Assembly (NCBI GenBank): GCA_022710775.1
Contig: JAKLGH010000009.1
Span: 1-55,262 of the forward strand
DNA length: 55,262 nt
Source: Patescibacteria group bacterium
GTDB lineage: Bacteria; Patescibacteriota; Minisyncoccia; Minisyncoccales; UBA5738
Direction of reading: 5' to 3'
A model generated the notes under the pieces. It did no database searches. It saw only the letters and a list, made by a program, of their open reading frames with translations, and was not told the origin of the DNA. Of the stretch, positions 53,467 to 55,262 are shown piece by piece. The position numbers and the translations under genes are program-made. How positions within the stretch are numbered: the first letter of the stretch is position 1; every line of letters begins with the position of its first letter.

Positions 53467-54654
53467 TTATGAAACTGCCGGCTCCTTATTGGCCAACCCA
53501 AAAAACGCGGCAAAAGCCGTAACGGCCAAGATAAAAATTAAGACCATTCCGGCATTGATCGAAACCTTTTCGGAAACGACGCTTACGGCCATTAGAAAGA
53601 CAAAATTAAAAACCAGATGCATTTGAGTTTGAACGCTTAAAGCGGTGGCGCGATGCGTCGACGGAACTATCCTGTTTATGACATTGCCGATAAAAACGCC
53701 CTGCAAGCCCAGCAGTAAAGACGACAAGACAACCGCGGCAACGATCAAGAATCGCAAGTTAACGGAAAAAAAGAAAGCCGCGGCCATAGCCATAAAAAGG
53801 TATAAAAACATTATTCCCTTCCAGCGAACCCTTTCCGCCAGCCTGGGATAAATAACGGCGCCCAAAAAACCGGCAACATTGGCAAAAAAATAAATAATCC
53901 CGAAATAAACCACGGATATCCCAGCCGCTTTCATTACCGGCTGATAATAATCAAACAGTACTCCGCAAATCCCCGCCATTACAGAAAAAATAACAACCGT
54001 GTGCCAGATAGTCTTGTGTTTAAGTATAAAACCCAGCCCTTCCCTGATATGAATCAGGGGCTTGCTCGCCCCCTTTTCGCGCCAAGGCTCTTTGAGGGAA
54101 ATGGCGGTTATAACTTCGATCGCGGTTACAATCACCGCCAGCAAAAAAACCATCCTTGGATTTGCCAAATAAATAAGAGCTCCAACCGAAGCCAAAAGCC
54201 TTCCGGCATAAAAGCTCATCACGACTTTTGATTGCTCCTTCTCGTAATTTTTTTCTTTTCCAACTGATAAAAGAGTATCGTACACAAGCGCGCTGGCTAT
54301 TCCCATAGATAACGCGTTTCCAATGCCGTTAAAGCATGATGCGATGAAAAACATCAAAAAGGAATGGCCGAAAAAGTAAATCGCGTTCTGGAGCAAATAA
54401 GCCGCGCTCATCAAAACCAGCATCAATTTTAGGGAATGCCTGTCGGCCAGAATGCTTGAGGGCAAATCAAGGAAAAAAGGCATAATAGAATACGCCCCAA
54501 GAATCAAACCTACTTGAGTCAAGCTCATGCCGTTGTCAAAAAGAAATATCACAAAAACGGACATTGGAAACCACATCCCGTCCAAAAAATTCATCAAACA
54601 TATCCTGTTTATGTTTCCCTCCAAAATTTTTTGTTCTTTTTTGTCCATATTCAT
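53467..54654 (-). CDS. Major facilitator superfamily transporter
   Basis: 395 aa from ATG 54654 (MNMDKKEQKILEGNINRICL); ATG 54648 is equally possible. About 12 membrane helices. Motif A is DLPSSILADRHSLKLMLVLM. Segments ALVYDTLLSVGKEKNYEKEQ and GLQGVFIGNVINRIVPSTHR match the 'DAL...L' and 'N...P...R' signatures of tetracycline-type and unknown MFS proteins. The substrate is unknown. Same superfamily as the gene at 47033, with only distant likeness. Confidence 0.85.
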   Translation of the reverse strand: MNMDKKEQKILEGNINRICLMNFLDGMWFPMSVFVIFLFDNGMSLTQVGLILGAYSIMPFFLDLPSSILADRHSLKLMLVLMSAAYLLQNAIYFFGHSFLMFFIASCFNGIGNALSMGIASALVYDTLLSVGKEKNYEKEQSKVVMSFYAGRLLASVGALIYLANPRMVFLLAVIVTAIEVITAISLKEPWREKGASKPLIHIREGLGFILKHKTIWHTVVIFSVMAGICGVLFDYYQPVMKAAGISVVYFGIIYFFANVAGFLGAVIYPRLAERVRWKGIMFLYLFMAMAAAFFFSVNLRFLIVAAVVLSSLLLGLQGVFIGNVINRIVPSTHRATALSVQTQMHLVFNFVFLMAVSVVSEKVSINAGMVLIFILAVTAFAAFFGLANKEPAVS

Positions 54655-54750
54655 CCGATATTCAAACTTATTCGGAAAAAAAACAACCATCATGGAAACG
54701 AGCAAATTTTGATTCGTTCCGCGATGGTTGGATAAAATAATTGCCTAGTC

Positions 54751-55137
54751 CTATTTAATGTTAGCGCCGTTGGTATCTATGAAAGTTCCTTTGCCAGCTT
54801 TTTTTGCCAGCGAAGTGATCTTTCCGCCATGAACCGTCACGCAACACGGAGCACCCCCGCCAACCTTTACGGCCAGCGGCCCGTTCATCTCCATTATGTC
54901 GAACAGAGCATCACCGTCAGAGCCAACTTCTATGGCAACGCCGGCTACTTTGCCGCATTGGAACGCCATAAATGCGTCCGTTTTCAGGGTTACATCCCCC
55001 TCGGTATCTCCGATACGGCCCCTGATAACACTGCCGTCAACGATTATCCGCGTGTGGCGCGGAACCTTGACAACAATATTAGCGCTGACAGCCCGACTGT
55101 TAATGGTCAATGCGTCGCCGGTAATGTGTACGCACAT
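54751..55137 (-). CDS. Hypothetical beta-rich protein (about 128 aa)
   Basis: Starts at ATG 55137 (MCVHITGDALTINSRAVSAN); an upstream ATG at 55197 would run through a hairpin and the adjoining transposase start, so it is less likely. Repeating strands (VKVPRHTRIIVDGSVIRGRI, GDVTLKTDAFMAFQCGKVAG, ALFDIMEMNGPLAVKVGGGA) suggest a small beta-helix or beta-sandwich. Cytoplasmic by look; no family recognised. Confidence 0.5.
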   Translation of the reverse strand: MCVHITGDALTINSRAVSANIVVKVPRHTRIIVDGSVIRGRIGDTEGDVTLKTDAFMAFQCGKVAGVAIEVGSDGDALFDIMEMNGPLAVKVGGGAPCCVTVHGGKITSLAKKAGKGTFIDTNGANIK

Positions 55138-55149
55138 TTGGCGGTTTCC

Positions 55150-55172
55150 GCGGCCAGCGTTAAGCTGGCCGC
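55150..55172. other. Perfect hairpin between the two divergent genes
   Basis: GCGGCCAGC-gttaa-GCTGGCCGC. It sits directly before the transposase start and may mark the insertion-sequence edge or act on either gene. Confidence 0.4.
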
Positions 55173-55262
55173 ATGGCAATAAGCATGGCAAAAACAATTA
55201 AAGAAGAAAGATTGCGATGGGTAGTCCCCATCGACCAGGGAAACATAAGGCTGGTTGACGCT
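55173..55262 (+). CDS. Transposase N-terminal fragment, cut by window end
   Basis: From ATG 55173 or 55185 the frame stays open to the edge: MAKTIKEERLRWVVPIDQGN, then IRLVDA. This matches the start of IS481-like or ISNCY-like transposases with an N-terminal helix-turn-helix (pattern 'ik.eRl.wv.pi......v..va'). Only 26-30 residues are visible. A plus-strand transposase end lies at the left edge (2-73), and both could belong to copies of the same element. Confidence 0.45.
   Translation, partial: MAISMAKTIKEERLRWVVPIDQGNIRLVDA

Overview
The window reads as part of a small-genome bacterium of the Candidate Phyla Radiation (Patescibacteria, Parcubacteria-like). This is inferred from the set of family resemblances, not from a marker-gene tree. 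The points in favour are a short PheT without its tRNA-binding domain, several very large secreted Cys-rich or Asp-rich surface proteins, few metabolic genes, many small unknown proteins, strong TTGACA/TATAAT promoters that sometimes sit directly on the start codon, and scattered palindromic repeats. The standard bacterial code fits all genes. Most genes are on the minus strand.

Layout. 1-73 is the 3' end of a plus-strand transposase. 97-9257 is a minus-strand run of three exported proteins; the largest (1842 aa) carries nine Cys-paired Ig-like repeats, Asp-rich linkers and a C-terminal M64-type zinc peptidase. 9445-11665 holds a ketopantoate-reductase-like enzyme and a CapA-family protein. 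11.7-15.2 kb is sparse: two exported paralogues, small ORFs, three copies of one palindrome, and a promoter-to-terminator small RNA with a 6S-like shape. After tRNA-Gly comes a plus-strand CoaD-like/HD fusion interrupted by one frameshift.

17.47-20.82 kb is the most unusual part. It is a plus-strand unit of three unrecognised proteins, started by a consensus promoter and ended by a terminator. It has a long structured leader, a large hairpin before each gene, and a 129-bp module duplicated after genes 1 and 2. Next to it is a GIY-YIG cassette with terminal inverted repeats, abutting a 20-bp duplicate of the tRNA-Phe 3' end.

21.4-30.7 kb holds tgt with a nudix gene, a FAM151/menorin-like protein, a second nudix gene, a DUF2330-like wall protein, an IS200 element, tRNA-Ala overlapping an HTH gene, a HIT protein, tRNA-Arg and an HtrA-like protease. 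30.7-43.5 kb has pheST, a HAD phosphatase, several unknown proteins, a P-type ATPase, a DUF1385 protein, a cupin, MscL, a P-loop kinase and another candidate structured RNA. 43.7-55.2 kb has a sortase with an acidic stalk, a Cys-rich repeat surface protein, two MFS transporters, a Big2/peptidoglycan-binding protein and rsgA. The right edge enters another plus-strand transposase, so both ends look repeat-bounded.

Together the genes suggest an organism that invests heavily in its surface (adhesin/protease, sortase, wall-binding proteins, transporters) with translation housekeeping genes in between, plus several candidate noncoding RNAs that match no family I can name.
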